Source: Wenyingzhuangia aestuarii
GTDB lineage: Bacteria > Bacteroidota > Bacteroidia > Flavobacteriales > Flavobacteriaceae
Assembly: GCF_011927765.1 (NCBI RefSeq)
Contig: NZ_JAATJG010000003.1
Coordinates: 230,056-294,055, forward strand
Direction: 5' to 3'
DNA length: 64,000 bases
Part shown: piece after piece, positions 17,074 through 27,363 of the stretch
How the letters are laid out: each line of letters opens with the position of its first letter
How positions within the stretch are numbered: position 1 is the stretch's first letter
Made by a program: the position numbers and the translations under genes
Notes under the pieces: generated by a model
Told to the model about the DNA's origin: nothing
The model's database searches: none
What the model saw: the letters and a program-made list of their open reading frames with translations, nothing else

Positions 17074-20000
17074 TTAAAACGAATACTTGGCACCAACTTG
17101 TAATCTCCAAGGAGTTCCTCCTATAGGTTCTGTTCCTGCTCCTGTTTGTACAGTATAGTTGTAAGATTTTGTTGCTTGATCAAATCCATTTACTTTCATT
17201 AATTCTCTGTTTCCATAGTTGTGATTTACTCCCCAATCTTTATTTAATAAATTGGCAAAATTGAACACATCTGCAGACAATTGTAAATTGTGTTTTTTAT
17301 ACAGTTTAATATCTTTTGTTAAACGCAGGTCTACTGTAAAATAGAATGGATTTTTTCCTCCGTTTCTTTCCGCAAATCCTCCGTAGCTATTTTTTAAGTA
17401 TTCTTTGTAACTCTCTGGAGTTTCAGGGTCGTTTAAAATTTGGTTGTAAGCTTCTACAATTTCTGCTGGAGTGTTTGGATCTTTAGGATCGTAGATATAA
17501 GCCATATCATTACTAAGGTTATAATCTCCGTTAACACTTGTGGTGTTATCTACTTTAAAAGAATATCTTGATCCTCCTGTACCAATAGCAGTAACTCCTA
17601 ATTTAAACCCTTCCCATGTTGGTGTTGCTCCGTTTACAATTACTTTGGTATCAAAATGATTGTCAGAATATCCATAGTTTAAATCTCTAGGATCTCCTTT
17701 TACTGGTAAAAATGTAGATGTATTTGCTACACAACAGTTGTAAGAAGAATTGTCTTTGGTTTTGTTAAACGTTACACTTGCGTTTATGTAACCGTCTTTT
17801 CCTATTTCTGCTCCACCATTAATAATTAAAGCTGTTTGATCTAAAATTCCATCAGACGTTAACAACAAAGCTCTACCTACTTTATCAGATTTTCTTGATT
17901 CTTTCCAGTCTACATTTCCGTTTACACCAATAGTATTTGCAGGTACAAAAACCTCTCTTCCTTCTGGAGTAATAAACTCAGGTTGGTCTTTTAAGTTGGC
18001 TTCTTGATACGTATAGTTGTTTGTTGTGTGGCTTAACAAAGCATTTACTCCTAAAAACATTCCGTTATCAAAAAAGTGAGTATAGTTTAAATTGGCTTTG
18101 TACGTAGTTGGTACTTCAAAATCATCGCTCACTGCGTTAATGGTAGAAAAAGGTGTTTCACCATCTGGTACTCCAGGAACAGTTGATGGATCTTGTCTGT
18201 AAGCTTCAAAATCTGGTGTAGGTACATTGTTACCTGTTACATCTATAGCTCCTAGTAACACTCCACTATTTTGAATGTTGTTTACTTGTGCATAATAATG
18301 TGGTTGAGAAGAAAACATTCCTCCTCCTAATTTTAAAATATCTTTATCTTTTCCGTTGACATTCCAAGTCATTTGCAACCTTGGCTGAATGTTGTTAAAA
18401 TCCATTGGTTGGTTGTCTGTACGGATTCCTAGTTCATTATATACCACTGGGTTGAATGCTCCTGCTTTAGAGAAAATAGTTGCATCCCAACGTAAACCTG
18501 CAATTACATTAATGTCTTTATGAATGTTAAAATCAGCTTCGGCAAATAAAGATAAATCGTATACGGTTTGTTCTACTATTGGAGCAACTCCATTTAAAGG
18601 TACTTCTCTTGCATATCTGCTTGCTACTCCGTTTTCAAAATCATCTAAAGAATCAAAAAAGAAACGTCCGTTTTGTTCGTTAGACAATAATGTTTCTAGG
18701 TAAGTAATAGTATTATCTGTACCAAATGTATAGTTTACTTTATCTAAGTTTAAGTATGTAGTATTGGCAATGTGTACTTGTTTTTCTAAGTTAGTTTCTG
18801 GAGAATAACGTTGTCCCCCTAACTGAACCGTTCTAGATCTTGTGTTACCGTTTGGCAAATCTGATGTAACATCTACAATAGCACGTGGAATGTTGGCATC
18901 TGGTAACTGAGAACTTGGTAAATATCCACGTTCTGCATGTTGGTATTGTAATTTAAACTCATTAGTTACTTTTGATGATAATTTTGAACGTAAAGAAAGT
19001 AATGTACTATTTTCTTTTGATTCAAAATCTGACCAAGTTTCTGCAATTTCAAAATCTGAATTATCGCTGGTATTCATTGGACTTTCATACTTATTAAATA
19101 AGTTTCTAAGTGTTAATGTGTGCTTGTCATTAATTTGCCAATCTAATCTTACAAATAAATTATTTGCTGTTGTTTCTCTATCAAATTGCCCTACTTGTTT
19201 TGCATTGCTTACACCATATTGATTTCTAGCAATGTTTAAAAAACGATCTAAGTTATCTTGAGTAATTCCATATCTATTTTCATCATCTTCAGACTGAATA
19301 TCTGCAATAGTTACTGGGCTTCCTGCATCTTGTCTTTCGTAGGTTGCAAAAAAGTGTAATTTATCTTTAATAATAGGTCCTCCTAAACTAACACCTGTTT
19401 GTAGCGTATAAAAATCGGCTTCTCTTTTTTGTCCACTAATGTTATACTCACTTTGCAAAGCATCTGCTCTGTAAAAAGAAAAAGCGCTTCCGTGAAACTC
19501 ATTTGTTCCAGATTTTGTTACGGCATTTAAAGACCCTCCACTTTGACGACCTTGTGTTACGGTATAATCGTTGGTAGAAACTTCAAATTCACGAATTGCT
19601 TCTTGAGAAATGGTAAAAGGTCCACGTCCTACTTCACCAGCTGTTAACGTATTTCTTGCATTGGCACCATCAATGGTAACATTAGTAGATGTGCTTCTTT
19701 GTCCTCCTAAATTTAAAGACCCTCCTCCTTGTAATGGAGATAAACTTGTTAATCGGGTAAAGTTTCTTCCTTCGGCAGGCAAACTTTTAATTTGTTGACT
19801 ACTAATTTTAGTAGAAGCTCCTAATTGTTTAATACGTTTTACTATACCATTGCTTTTTAAGACCACAGCTTCTAAATCGTTTACGCTTTCTTCCATTTGA
19901 ATTTTTAGCGTAATTTCATCGTTTTGATTTAGTGAAAGATTGTTTTTGGTAACAGTAGCAAAACCTATGTAAGAAGCTTTAAAACTATAAGGTCCTAAAG

Positions 20001-20217
20001 GTAATTGTTGTAAAATAAATTCACCTTCCATGTTGGTATTAATTCCTGTTTTAAAACCAGTATCTGTATTTTGAATTAACACAGTAACTCCCAATAAAGG
20101 CTCTCCTTGTTTGTCTGTAAATTTCCCTTTTATTGATGCGTTGGTCGACTGAGAAAAGAGATTTACTGAATTGCATAAAATTACAAGTAAAGTTGTAATA
20201 ATTTTAATAGTTTTCAT
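17074..20217 (-). CDS. Oar-like TonB-dependent outer-membrane receptor
   Basis: This 1047-residue receptor has a signal peptide (ending LFSQ), then a carboxypeptidase regulatory-like domain (about 27-115, SIKGKFTDKQGEPLLGV). A TonB plug follows with NVTIDGANARN and GGSLNAVTKSGTNEFHGSAF, hallmarks of the Oar-like branch. The barrel ends in GAKYSF. It has no STN signalling domain, in contrast to the SusC upstream. No SusD partner directly follows; a PhoD-like phosphatase does, 29 bases downstream. It has its own -7 element 28 bases before the start, and a hairpin separates it from SusD. It should import a ligand using proton motive force via TonB. Confidence 0.9.
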   Translation of the reverse strand: MKTIKIITTLLVILCNSVNLFSQSTNASIKGKFTDKQGEPLLGVTVLIQNTDTGFKTGINTNMEGEFILQQLPLGPYSFKASYIGFATVTKNNLSLNQNDEITLKIQMEESVNDLEAVVLKSNGIVKRIKQLGASTKISSQQIKSLPAEGRNFTRLTSLSPLQGGGSLNLGGQRSTSTNVTIDGANARNTLTAGEVGRGPFTISQEAIREFEVSTNDYTVTQGRQSGGSLNAVTKSGTNEFHGSAFSFYRADALQSEYNISGQKREADFYTLQTGVSLGGPIIKDKLHFFATYERQDAGSPVTIADIQSEDDENRYGITQDNLDRFLNIARNQYGVSNAKQVGQFDRETTANNLFVRLDWQINDKHTLTLRNLFNKYESPMNTSDNSDFEIAETWSDFESKENSTLLSLRSKLSSKVTNEFKLQYQHAERGYLPSSQLPDANIPRAIVDVTSDLPNGNTRSRTVQLGGQRYSPETNLEKQVHIANTTYLNLDKVNYTFGTDNTITYLETLLSNEQNGRFFFDSLDDFENGVASRYAREVPLNGVAPIVEQTVYDLSLFAEADFNIHKDINVIAGLRWDATIFSKAGAFNPVVYNELGIRTDNQPMDFNNIQPRLQMTWNVNGKDKDILKLGGGMFSSQPHYYAQVNNIQNSGVLLGAIDVTGNNVPTPDFEAYRQDPSTVPGVPDGETPFSTINAVSDDFEVPTTYKANLNYTHFFDNGMFLGVNALLSHTTNNYTYQEANLKDQPEFITPEGREVFVPANTIGVNGNVDWKESRKSDKVGRALLLTSDGILDQTALIINGGAEIGKDGYINASVTFNKTKDNSSYNCCVANTSTFLPVKGDPRDLNYGYSDNHFDTKVIVNGATPTWEGFKLGVTAIGTGGSRYSFKVDNTTSVNGDYNLSNDMAYIYDPKDPNTPAEIVEAYNQILNDPETPESYKEYLKNSYGGFAERNGGKNPFYFTVDLRLTKDIKLYKKHNLQLSADVFNFANLLNKDWGVNHNYGNRELMKVNGFDQATKSYNYTVQTGAGTEPIGGTPWRLQVGAKYSF

Positions 20218-20245
20218 TTTGTTGTGTTTGTTTGTTTTGATGCGA

Positions 20246-20253
20246 CAAAACTA
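20246..20253 (-). promoter_or_regulatory. -7 element for the Oar-like receptor
   Basis: On the minus strand TAGTTTTG matches TAnnTTTG and ends 28 bases before the ATG at 20217. It suggests that the receptor and phosphatase can be transcribed apart from SusCD. Confidence 0.5.
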
Positions 20254-20394
20254 TTTATAGCATCAACAAACAGGATGTTAATTTTTAACACTTACCAATA
20301 CTTAACTTTCTAATTATAATTTGATAACATTTCCCCTTTCTTTAACACTCAACAAAAACAATTTAAATAGCTAAACACCACACCCTATAAAACA

Positions 20395-20434
20395 CTTAAG
20401 CCCAACCAAATACTAAAATTTGATTGAGCTTAAG
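20395..20434 (-). terminator. Hairpin after susD, minus-strand specific
   Basis: The minus-strand RNA forms a 17-bp stem with a 6-base loop, fully paired if two U-G pairs are counted. The plus-strand copy would have two A-C mismatches instead. Only a short T-rich tract follows, so termination may be partial. It sits 28 bases after the susD stop. Confidence 0.6.
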
Positions 20435-20462
20435 AAACTAACTAAATTAAAAAAACTATACT

Positions 20463-21938
20463 CTAATAATTATTTTGAGTTAACACTCCTTGCGACAATT
20501 GTACTTGATTAAACGGAATTGGCATGATTTCATTTTTATTAGATTGATAACCTTGACCTCCTAAAATAGCTGCGGCTCTACCTGTTCTAATCAAATCATG
20601 ATACCTAAGTCCTTCTCCTGCTAATTCTACACGTCTTTCATGGTAAATAGCATCTAACAAAGGTTGTCCGCTAAGTGTTAATGGTAAGTCTGGAACTACT
20701 GTTGGCAACGCTGTACCTCTTGCACGAGTTCTTACTTTATTTACATATTCTACTGCCGTAGCAGGATCTGTATCATAAATAGCTTCTGCATACATTAAAT
20801 AGACATCTGCTAATCTAAGTACTCTAATATTAGTATCGCTGTTTCCTGCTCCACCTACATTTGGTTTTGAATAATTACTGTATGGATCCCATGAATATTT
20901 TCTATTAAACCATTCTGTTCCATATCCTCCTGTAACATTGTAAAAAGAAGCATCATGCCTAGGATCATTTGGCTCAAACTCATTTCTTAAATCCTCTTTA
21001 ATTTGTCCAAAACCAATTCCTCCTTTACTCCTAGGAGTCATCATATGTGTTAATCTACTACCTAATTTACTAGTGTTAGAAGCATAGTTAATTTCAAAAA
21101 CTGAACCTGTTCCCCACTCTCCTTCTGGATTAAAAATAGTTCCAAAATCAGCTTCTAATTCGTAACCTGGCAATAATAAAAACTGCTCTCCGTAAGTTTG
21201 AACCTGACTCATTTTATTTTGATACAAAGATACACGCATCATTAATCCTAAAGCTGCTCCTTTATCTGCATGCCCTAAGTATTCTGCTCCTTTAGTAAAT
21301 CTAGAAGGTAAATCTTGAATAGCAATTTTTAAATCGTCTTCTATAAACGTATAAATAGCTGCTTCTGTAGCTCTTGGAACTGCATATTTACCTGGCTCTA
21401 AGGGTTCATCTATTAAAGGTACACCACCAAAAGAGTTTACCAAATCAAAATAATAATAGGCACGTAAAAAACGAGCTTCAGCTAAAATTTGTTTCTTTTG
21501 ATCTGGATCATCAAAAGTAATTGGCGGAACTTTTTGCAATACTAAATTAGCATACAGCACCCCCTTATAACTTACATCCCACACTGCTCTAATAGAGTTG
21601 TTTGAAGTTTGTAATGTATATGTTTCTTTTTCAAATAACTGAGGCCCATCATTTACTCTAGCCCCTCCTTTTAAAATATCATCTGTTCCAATGTCTCCAA
21701 ACAAAAAATCGTTTGAGTTAGATGCTAAAAAATTTTCTACACCATACATTTCTCTCATTGGAGAATAGGCTGCGTTTAAACCTTGCTCTGCATCTGTTGG
21801 TGTTTCGTAAAAGTTCTCTAATAAAGGGGTTCCATAGGCACCTACCTCTAAATAATCATCATTACAAGATGTTAAACCTGCTAATAATACTATTGAACTA
21901 TATTTTATGGTCTTTATAAGTTTACTATATAATTTCAT
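20463..21938 (-). CDS. SusD/RagB-family nutrient-binding lipoprotein
   Basis: This 491-residue lipoprotein (lipobox LTSC) is the surface binding partner of the adjacent SusC porin. Motifs of the SusD family are visible: AEARFLRAYYYFDLVNSFGG, the LRLADVYLMYAEA helix, YVNKVRTRARG and the C-terminal ERRVELAGEGLRYHDLIR. These form the TPR-like scaffold of the lid protein. It starts 12 bases after the SusC stop and is certainly cotranscribed. SusD lids capture oligosaccharides or peptides and deliver them to SusC. The ligand cannot be read, but the linked PhoD-like enzyme is suggestive. Confidence 0.93.
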   Translation of the reverse strand: MKLYSKLIKTIKYSSIVLLAGLTSCNDDYLEVGAYGTPLLENFYETPTDAEQGLNAAYSPMREMYGVENFLASNSNDFLFGDIGTDDILKGGARVNDGPQLFEKETYTLQTSNNSIRAVWDVSYKGVLYANLVLQKVPPITFDDPDQKKQILAEARFLRAYYYFDLVNSFGGVPLIDEPLEPGKYAVPRATEAAIYTFIEDDLKIAIQDLPSRFTKGAEYLGHADKGAALGLMMRVSLYQNKMSQVQTYGEQFLLLPGYELEADFGTIFNPEGEWGTGSVFEINYASNTSKLGSRLTHMMTPRSKGGIGFGQIKEDLRNEFEPNDPRHDASFYNVTGGYGTEWFNRKYSWDPYSNYSKPNVGGAGNSDTNIRVLRLADVYLMYAEAIYDTDPATAVEYVNKVRTRARGTALPTVVPDLPLTLSGQPLLDAIYHERRVELAGEGLRYHDLIRTGRAAAILGGQGYQSNKNEIMPIPFNQVQLSQGVLTQNNY

Positions 21939-21950
21939 CGTCAGTATTTT

Positions 21951-24900
21951 TTAAAAGTTAATATCTAATCCTAGTGATACCGTTCTTACAGATGGATATC
22001 TTCCTCTGTCTATTCCTATATCTAAAGGATTGTTTTGTGATGAATCTATACCTACCTCTGGATCTAAACCATCATATTTAGTAAAGGTTACTAAGTTTTG
22101 ACCTGCTACATATACTCTTAACTTGTTGATAAAAACTTTGTTTAATACGTTATTAGGAACTGTATATCCTAATTGTACGTTTTTTAACCTTACATAAGAT
22201 CCATCTCTTACAAATCTGCTAGACAATGCAGTGTTTACTCCATTATTTGCAAAAGTAACTCTAGGTACAGAATTAGAAGTTTCTTCTCCTGTCCATCTAT
22301 CTAACATACTTGTTCTTAAATTGGTACCTAAATCTCCTTCTAAATAATAAGCACTTGCATTAAATATTTTGTTTCCTTGACTTCCTTGAAAGAAAGCTGT
22401 AAAATCAAATTGTTTGTAATTCATATCGATATTAATACCATAGGTAAATTCTGGAAACGGAGATCCAATGTTTGTTTTGTCTTTGTCATCAATAATTCCA
22501 TCATCATTTAAATCTTTGTACCTAACATCTCCTGGCTGAGAGTTTAAAAATGTAGGTCCATTATCTACCTCATCTTGATTTTGATAAATTCCATCCATTA
22601 CGTATCCATAAAAAGAGGCTAATGGCTGGCCTGCTTCAGTTCTTGCTATGTTTTTAAAACCAGAACCGTCACCTGTTTGAATAATACTACCTTCATCTGC
22701 CAATTTGATTACTTTGTTTTTGATAAAAGAAATATTACCTCCTATGTTAAAAGAAAAATCGTTAATGATTTTTTTGTAATTCGCAGAAAATTCAAACCCT
22801 TTGTTTTCTATATCTCCTGCATTGGTATATGGACTTTGAGCATATCCTGCATTGGTAAGTATAGGGGTTGCCATTAGCATGTTAGACGTGTTTTTTACAA
22901 AATATTCTGCAGTAAATGTAATTGCATTGTTAAGCAAAGCCATATCAACCCCAATGTTGGTTGTTTTGGTTGTTTCCCATTTTAAATTAGGATTTCCTGG
23001 TTGTAATGGTGCTACTCCTAAAGCTGTACCTTGGTCTGATCCGTATAAATAATTAGTTCCAATATTTAAGGTATTATACGTTGCTGTGTTTGGAATATTC
23101 TGATTACCTGTTTCTCCCCAACCTGCACGGAATTTTAATTGATTGATAACATCAACATCATAAAAGTTTTCTTTATGAATGTTCCATGCTAAAGCTAAAG
23201 AAGGGAATTGTGCCCATTTGTTATTAGATCCAAAACGAGAAGATCCATCAAATCTGTAAGTCCCTGTTACTAAATAACGATCATCATAATTATAATTTAA
23301 TCTACCAAAAAAGGACAATAATTTTGACTTAGAAATAGTTCCATCCGCAGAAGCTGTAGAAACATCTCCAGAACCTAAGGTTGGATTTGCAACACTTTCT
23401 GGAATACCATTACGTTGGGTATTTACATTGTTTGAGTTTAATTCCTGAATTTCTTGCCCCAACAAAGCATTAATGGTGTGTTTTTTATTAAAAGTTGTAT
23501 TGTAATTTAAGGTATTAGACAAAATCATCACTCTATTTTCTGACCTGTTTAGTCTGTAGGTGCTTACATTAGATAAATAGGTTGGTGACACAAAATAGGA
23601 TGGCTGAAAATTATCTACCATAGTATTGTTAATTTGCAAACCATAATTAGACTTAAAGGTTAAGCCTTTTATAATAGTAGCTTCTAAAAAAACATTTCCA
23701 AAAAAACTTTCTCTAATTTGAGGTGATTGACCGTATTGAACCAACCCTAAAGGATTTATTGCTGATGAATAAGAAGTAACTCCAAAAGTACCATCTGTAT
23801 TATAAATAGGAGTTACAGGGTCTACCACATAACCTGCAAAAGCAGCTCTTGGCCAAGCATTTCCACTATACTCTGGTACCGTAGTTTTTTCTGCATTTGC
23901 ATATTGTAAATTATGTCCAATTTTAATTTTTGGTTTTATTTGATAAGTGTTGTTTACTCTAAAGTTGGTTCTTTTATAATCTGAATTTTTAACAATTCCA
24001 TTTTGATTGATATAACCAAATGAAATATAATACGTAGACTTATCTGACCCTCCAGAAACAGACAACTGATGATTTTGCATAAACCCTGATCTGTACACAG
24101 CATCTTTCCAATTATAAGATGTTAATGACGATGGATTTGCTAAACTTGCATCAATAGGCTGACCATCATTTACCTTAGCTTCATTGTACAAGGTTGCCCA
24201 CTGCTCTGCATTTAAAACATCTACATTGTTTATTTTGTTTTCTACTCCTGCGTACATTCTGTACGAAATTGTAGGTGTTCCTTTTTTACCTGATTTTGTT
24301 GTAATTAATATAACCCCGTTAGCTCCTCTAGAACCATATATAGCTGTAGCAGATGCATCTTTTAACACTTCTATAGATTGTGCATCTTCCATATTAATAC
24401 TTGAAATATCATTAATAGGTACACCATCAACTACATATAATGGATCTGAATTGTTAATTGTTCCTGTTCCTCTAATTCTTACCGTAGGTGTGGCTCCTGG
24501 AGAACCTGTACTTTTAGATACGGTAACTCCTGCTGCTCTACCTTGAATAGCTTGTGCTATTGATGTTGTTTGAGTTTTACTAATTTGCTCTGTATCTATA
24601 GATGATAATGCTCCTGTTACGTCAGATTTTTTTACCGTACCATACCCAACCATTACAACTGCATCTAATTCACTAACATCTTGCTCTAAAACAACATTAG
24701 CGGTTGTTTTTCCATTTAATGGAAGTTCTTTTTCTTTATAACCTACATAAGAAAATACTAACGTAGCAGTCTTATTAGTTACAGATAATGTATAATTTCC
24801 GTCAAAATCTGTAATGGTTCCTTTTGTAGTTCCTTTTACAACCACATTGGCACCTGGAATAGGCATACCAAATTCATCGCTTACCATTCCTTTAACAACA

Positions 24901-25301
24901 AATTGTTGTTGTGTTATTAGATTTTGAGTATTAAGAACTGTTTTTCCTTTTACCAACACAATCTGTTTCCCAACTGTTTTATAGTTAATATCTGTATTGC
25001 TAAACAAATTATTTAACACACTTGTTACCAATACATTTCTAACATTTACAGAAACTATTTCTTTATCATTAAACTCGTTATTGTTATATAGAACTTTAAA
25101 TTCTGTTTGGGCTTCAATTTCTCGGAACACTTTTTCTACGCTTACATTCTTTAGATCTAATGTTACTTTTGCCTTTTGGGAATAAGTATTAGCGTGAATA
25201 TTAAAGAGTGAAAACAAGAACAGATAAATAGTCAATTTCATCTTTAAATCTAGTTTTAGGGAATAGAAATTCCAATCCCTTAATTTGTTTGGATTTTTCA
25301 T
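21951..25301 (-). CDS. SusC-like TonB receptor with STN signalling domain
   Basis: The 1116-residue receptor has a signal segment near residues 22-42 (KLTIYLFLFSLFNIHANTYSQ) preceded by a 20-residue N-terminal extension common in this group. An STN domain (about 45-112), a carboxypeptidase regulatory-like domain (about 133-215, VSDEFGMPIPGANV), and a plug (VMVGYGTVKKSDVTGALSSI, then IYGSRGANGVILITTKSG) follow. The large barrel ends with GLDINF. The STN domain lets the receptor report ligand binding to an anti-sigma factor. FecR and ECF sigma genes lie directly upstream on the same strand, giving a complete trans-envelope switch. susD follows 12 bases later. I saw no TAnnTTTG box before it, as expected if an ECF sigma drives it. 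Confidence 0.94.
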   Translation of the reverse strand: MKNPNKLRDWNFYSLKLDLKMKLTIYLFLFSLFNIHANTYSQKAKVTLDLKNVSVEKVFREIEAQTEFKVLYNNNEFNDKEIVSVNVRNVLVTSVLNNLFSNTDINYKTVGKQIVLVKGKTVLNTQNLITQQQFVVKGMVSDEFGMPIPGANVVVKGTTKGTITDFDGNYTLSVTNKTATLVFSYVGYKEKELPLNGKTTANVVLEQDVSELDAVVMVGYGTVKKSDVTGALSSIDTEQISKTQTTSIAQAIQGRAAGVTVSKSTGSPGATPTVRIRGTGTINNSDPLYVVDGVPINDISSINMEDAQSIEVLKDASATAIYGSRGANGVILITTKSGKKGTPTISYRMYAGVENKINNVDVLNAEQWATLYNEAKVNDGQPIDASLANPSSLTSYNWKDAVYRSGFMQNHQLSVSGGSDKSTYYISFGYINQNGIVKNSDYKRTNFRVNNTYQIKPKIKIGHNLQYANAEKTTVPEYSGNAWPRAAFAGYVVDPVTPIYNTDGTFGVTSYSSAINPLGLVQYGQSPQIRESFFGNVFLEATIIKGLTFKSNYGLQINNTMVDNFQPSYFVSPTYLSNVSTYRLNRSENRVMILSNTLNYNTTFNKKHTINALLGQEIQELNSNNVNTQRNGIPESVANPTLGSGDVSTASADGTISKSKLLSFFGRLNYNYDDRYLVTGTYRFDGSSRFGSNNKWAQFPSLALAWNIHKENFYDVDVINQLKFRAGWGETGNQNIPNTATYNTLNIGTNYLYGSDQGTALGVAPLQPGNPNLKWETTKTTNIGVDMALLNNAITFTAEYFVKNTSNMLMATPILTNAGYAQSPYTNAGDIENKGFEFSANYKKIINDFSFNIGGNISFIKNKVIKLADEGSIIQTGDGSGFKNIARTEAGQPLASFYGYVMDGIYQNQDEVDNGPTFLNSQPGDVRYKDLNDDGIIDDKDKTNIGSPFPEFTYGINIDMNYKQFDFTAFFQGSQGNKIFNASAYYLEGDLGTNLRTSMLDRWTGEETSNSVPRVTFANNGVNTALSSRFVRDGSYVRLKNVQLGYTVPNNVLNKVFINKLRVYVAGQNLVTFTKYDGLDPEVGIDSSQNNPLDIGIDRGRYPSVRTVSLGLDINF

Positions 25302-25443
25302 ACTTTTGTATAAGTTTCGTGGTTTAATAAATTTGGTTAAATCACCTTATTCTAATCGGGGAATGTGCCAGCATTTTCCGATTTCTTTTTTTAAGGTTTT
25401 TCTAGTTTCTCTAAATAAGTCAAATCATATATTTAAAATTTAG

Positions 25444-26625
25444 TTAATGCTTAATTGTAATTTTATTTCCTACTATGGTATAATTAAAAGGATAATTTGC
25501 TTTAAAAGAATTTAAAACTTCTTGAATGGTTTCTACCGTAAAAGAGGCTGTAAACACTTGTTCTGCTAATTCTTTATTTTTATTATCAATAACAATATTA
25601 TAGTGTCTCTCTAGTTTTTTAACAATGTTTTTAAACTTAACAGCTTCAAAAACAACTTCTCCTTTTATCCATCTTGTATAAATAGAAGTGTCTACTTTTT
25701 TAAATTTAATTTGTTTGCTTTTTTTATTCCAAACCGCTTTATTTCCTGGAGTTAACAATGCAACATTTTGCTTGTTATAAGTTTTATTATGATCGTATAA
25801 AGCTACAGATCCCTCTACTAATACCGTTTTTATAGAACCATCTTCTGGATAAGAGGAAACATTAAATTGAGTACCTAATACTCTAACATTTAAATTGTTT
25901 GCATTTACCACAAAAGGATGTGTTTTGTCTTTTGTTACATTAAAATAAGCCTCCCCTGTTAAGAATACTTGTCTCTTTTTTCCTTTGATAAATTTGACAG
26001 GATATTTTAAAGTAGTTCCAGAATTTAAATGCACCTTGGTTCCATCTGATAAAATTAGTTCAAACGTTTTTCCATAGGGAACCAACAACTCATTATAAAC
26101 CAATTCCTGAATATTACTTAAAGATGCATGGTTACTATAATTTAGTTTGGCTCCCTTTTGAGTTCCTACTACTTTTCCTTTTTTATCAATAATTTTACTC
26201 TCACCACTCGCATTTATTATTTGAATGTTTCCGTTGGCAAGTTTTAAAGTAATTTCTTCTGAGGTTGTATTTGATGCAAATTCTAAAGTTGTTGAAGAAT
26301 TTTTAGCCATATAAAAATAAGAGAGTCCAATACCTATCATAAACACAGCAGCAACTCCTCCTACCCATTTTAAATAGCGAAGTTTAGATACTGGATATAT
26401 TTGTTTTTGAATTTTTTCCCAATCTTTTTTCTTTTGATTATCTATCTCTTTTAAAAGATGATTTCGTTGGTTTTGAGCTTCAACATCTTTTAATCTATGA
26501 ATAATTTGTTGGGTATCGTTTTTATCAAACAAAGAATTTATTTTCTCTGATTTGATCTCTTTATTTTTAAAGATAGACTTTGCTAAATCTTTAGCAAGTA
26601 TAAATAAGTTCTCTAATCTGTTCAT
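25444..26625 (-). CDS. FecR-family anti-sigma factor
   Basis: The 393-residue protein has a cytoplasmic N-terminal part that binds the sigma factor and one membrane span at about residues 86-106. A periplasmic FecR domain follows (about 185-280, LSDGTKVHLNSGTTLKYP and FLTGEAYFNV), and then a C-terminal DUF4974 domain (about 320-391, TVETIQEVLNSFKA). It would relay the state of the STN domain of SusC to the ECF sigma encoded upstream. It lies 132 bases after the sigma gene and 142 bases before susC on the same strand. Length and domain order are standard for Bacteroidota. Confidence 0.93.
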   Translation of the reverse strand: MNRLENLFILAKDLAKSIFKNKEIKSEKINSLFDKNDTQQIIHRLKDVEAQNQRNHLLKEIDNQKKKDWEKIQKQIYPVSKLRYLKWVGGVAAVFMIGIGLSYFYMAKNSSTTLEFASNTTSEEITLKLANGNIQIINASGESKIIDKKGKVVGTQKGAKLNYSNHASLSNIQELVYNELLVPYGKTFELILSDGTKVHLNSGTTLKYPVKFIKGKKRQVFLTGEAYFNVTKDKTHPFVVNANNLNVRVLGTQFNVSSYPEDGSIKTVLVEGSVALYDHNKTYNKQNVALLTPGNKAVWNKKSKQIKFKKVDTSIYTRWIKGEVVFEAVKFKNIVKKLERHYNIVIDNKNKELAEQVFTASFTVETIQEVLNSFKANYPFNYTIVGNKITIKH

Positions 26626-26757
26626 GTCTAATTTTTAAATAACAACGGGTTATTTAATTACAAAACGACACAAAAACAATAGAGGGTGTAAAAAAAATAA
26701 CTTTTTTTTACATTATTATCAGTAAAACAATAAAATAAATAAAGATTATTTAATCTT

Positions 26758-27315
26758 TTAATTTAACAACACTAAAAGTAAAGCTGCATAAGAACCTCTT
26801 AATAAAGGACGTAACTTTTTATAGGCAATCTTTTTTTGACTCTTAACTGTATTAATAGAGATGTTTAATTCTTCGGCAATTTCATCGTTCTGACGACCTT
26901 TCATGCTAAGCTCTACCACCTCTCTACATTTATTAGGTAATGTTTTTAAAGCATTATCTACCAGTCTAGAAACTTCTTCTATTAAAACCTCTTTTTCAAA
27001 ATAAGTTTCCGATTGTAAAAGTCTAAGATCTACATTAGTAGCTTTGGTCTTAACCTTATACTCTTTGCTTTTTAAATAATCTAAACTTTTATTACGAACA
27101 CTGGTATATAAATAAGCCTTAATAGCATCTTCTGGCTCTGTAAGAATTTTGTGATTCCAAAGTTTGATAAAAACTTCTTGAACAATGTCTTTTGACTTTT
27201 CAAGATTATCTACATATTTATTTGAAAAAACACATAAGGAACCATATAATGAATTGTAAAGTTCATCATATATGTTTTTTGTAGAAACCAATTTATTTGA
27301 TACTAACTTTTTCAA
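26758..27315 (-). CDS. ECF RNA polymerase sigma factor (FecI-like)
   Basis: The protein has sigma region 2 (YDELYNSLYGSLCVFSNKYV, DIVQEVFIKLWNHK) and region 4 (LPNKCREVVELSMKGRQNDEIAEEL, SINTVKSQKKIAYKKLRPLL), typical of the Bacteroidota ECF group paired with FecR. It is the first gene of the sigma/anti-sigma/SusC/SusD set. The frame has no ATG before region 2. A TTG at 27366 would give 202 residues but overlaps a -7-like box, and a TTG at 27315 gives 185 residues beginning MKKLVSNK. I prefer 27315 without being sure. A non-ATG start would keep sigma levels low. Confidence 0.88.
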   Translation of the reverse strand: MKKLVSNKLVSTKNIYDELYNSLYGSLCVFSNKYVDNLEKSKDIVQEVFIKLWNHKILTEPEDAIKAYLYTSVRNKSLDYLKSKEYKVKTKATNVDLRLLQSETYFEKEVLIEEVSRLVDNALKTLPNKCREVVELSMKGRQNDEIAEELNISINTVKSQKKIAYKKLRPLLRGSYAALLLVLLN

Positions 27316-27363
27316 TCTTATATATAAAATTAATCCTCCAAATTTTAAATTAACAACGTAACT

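Noticed and set aside
24184..24546. Plus-strand open frame of 120 codons
   Set aside because: Antisense to the plug region of the SusC-like gene; hydrophobic low-complexity translation without family features.
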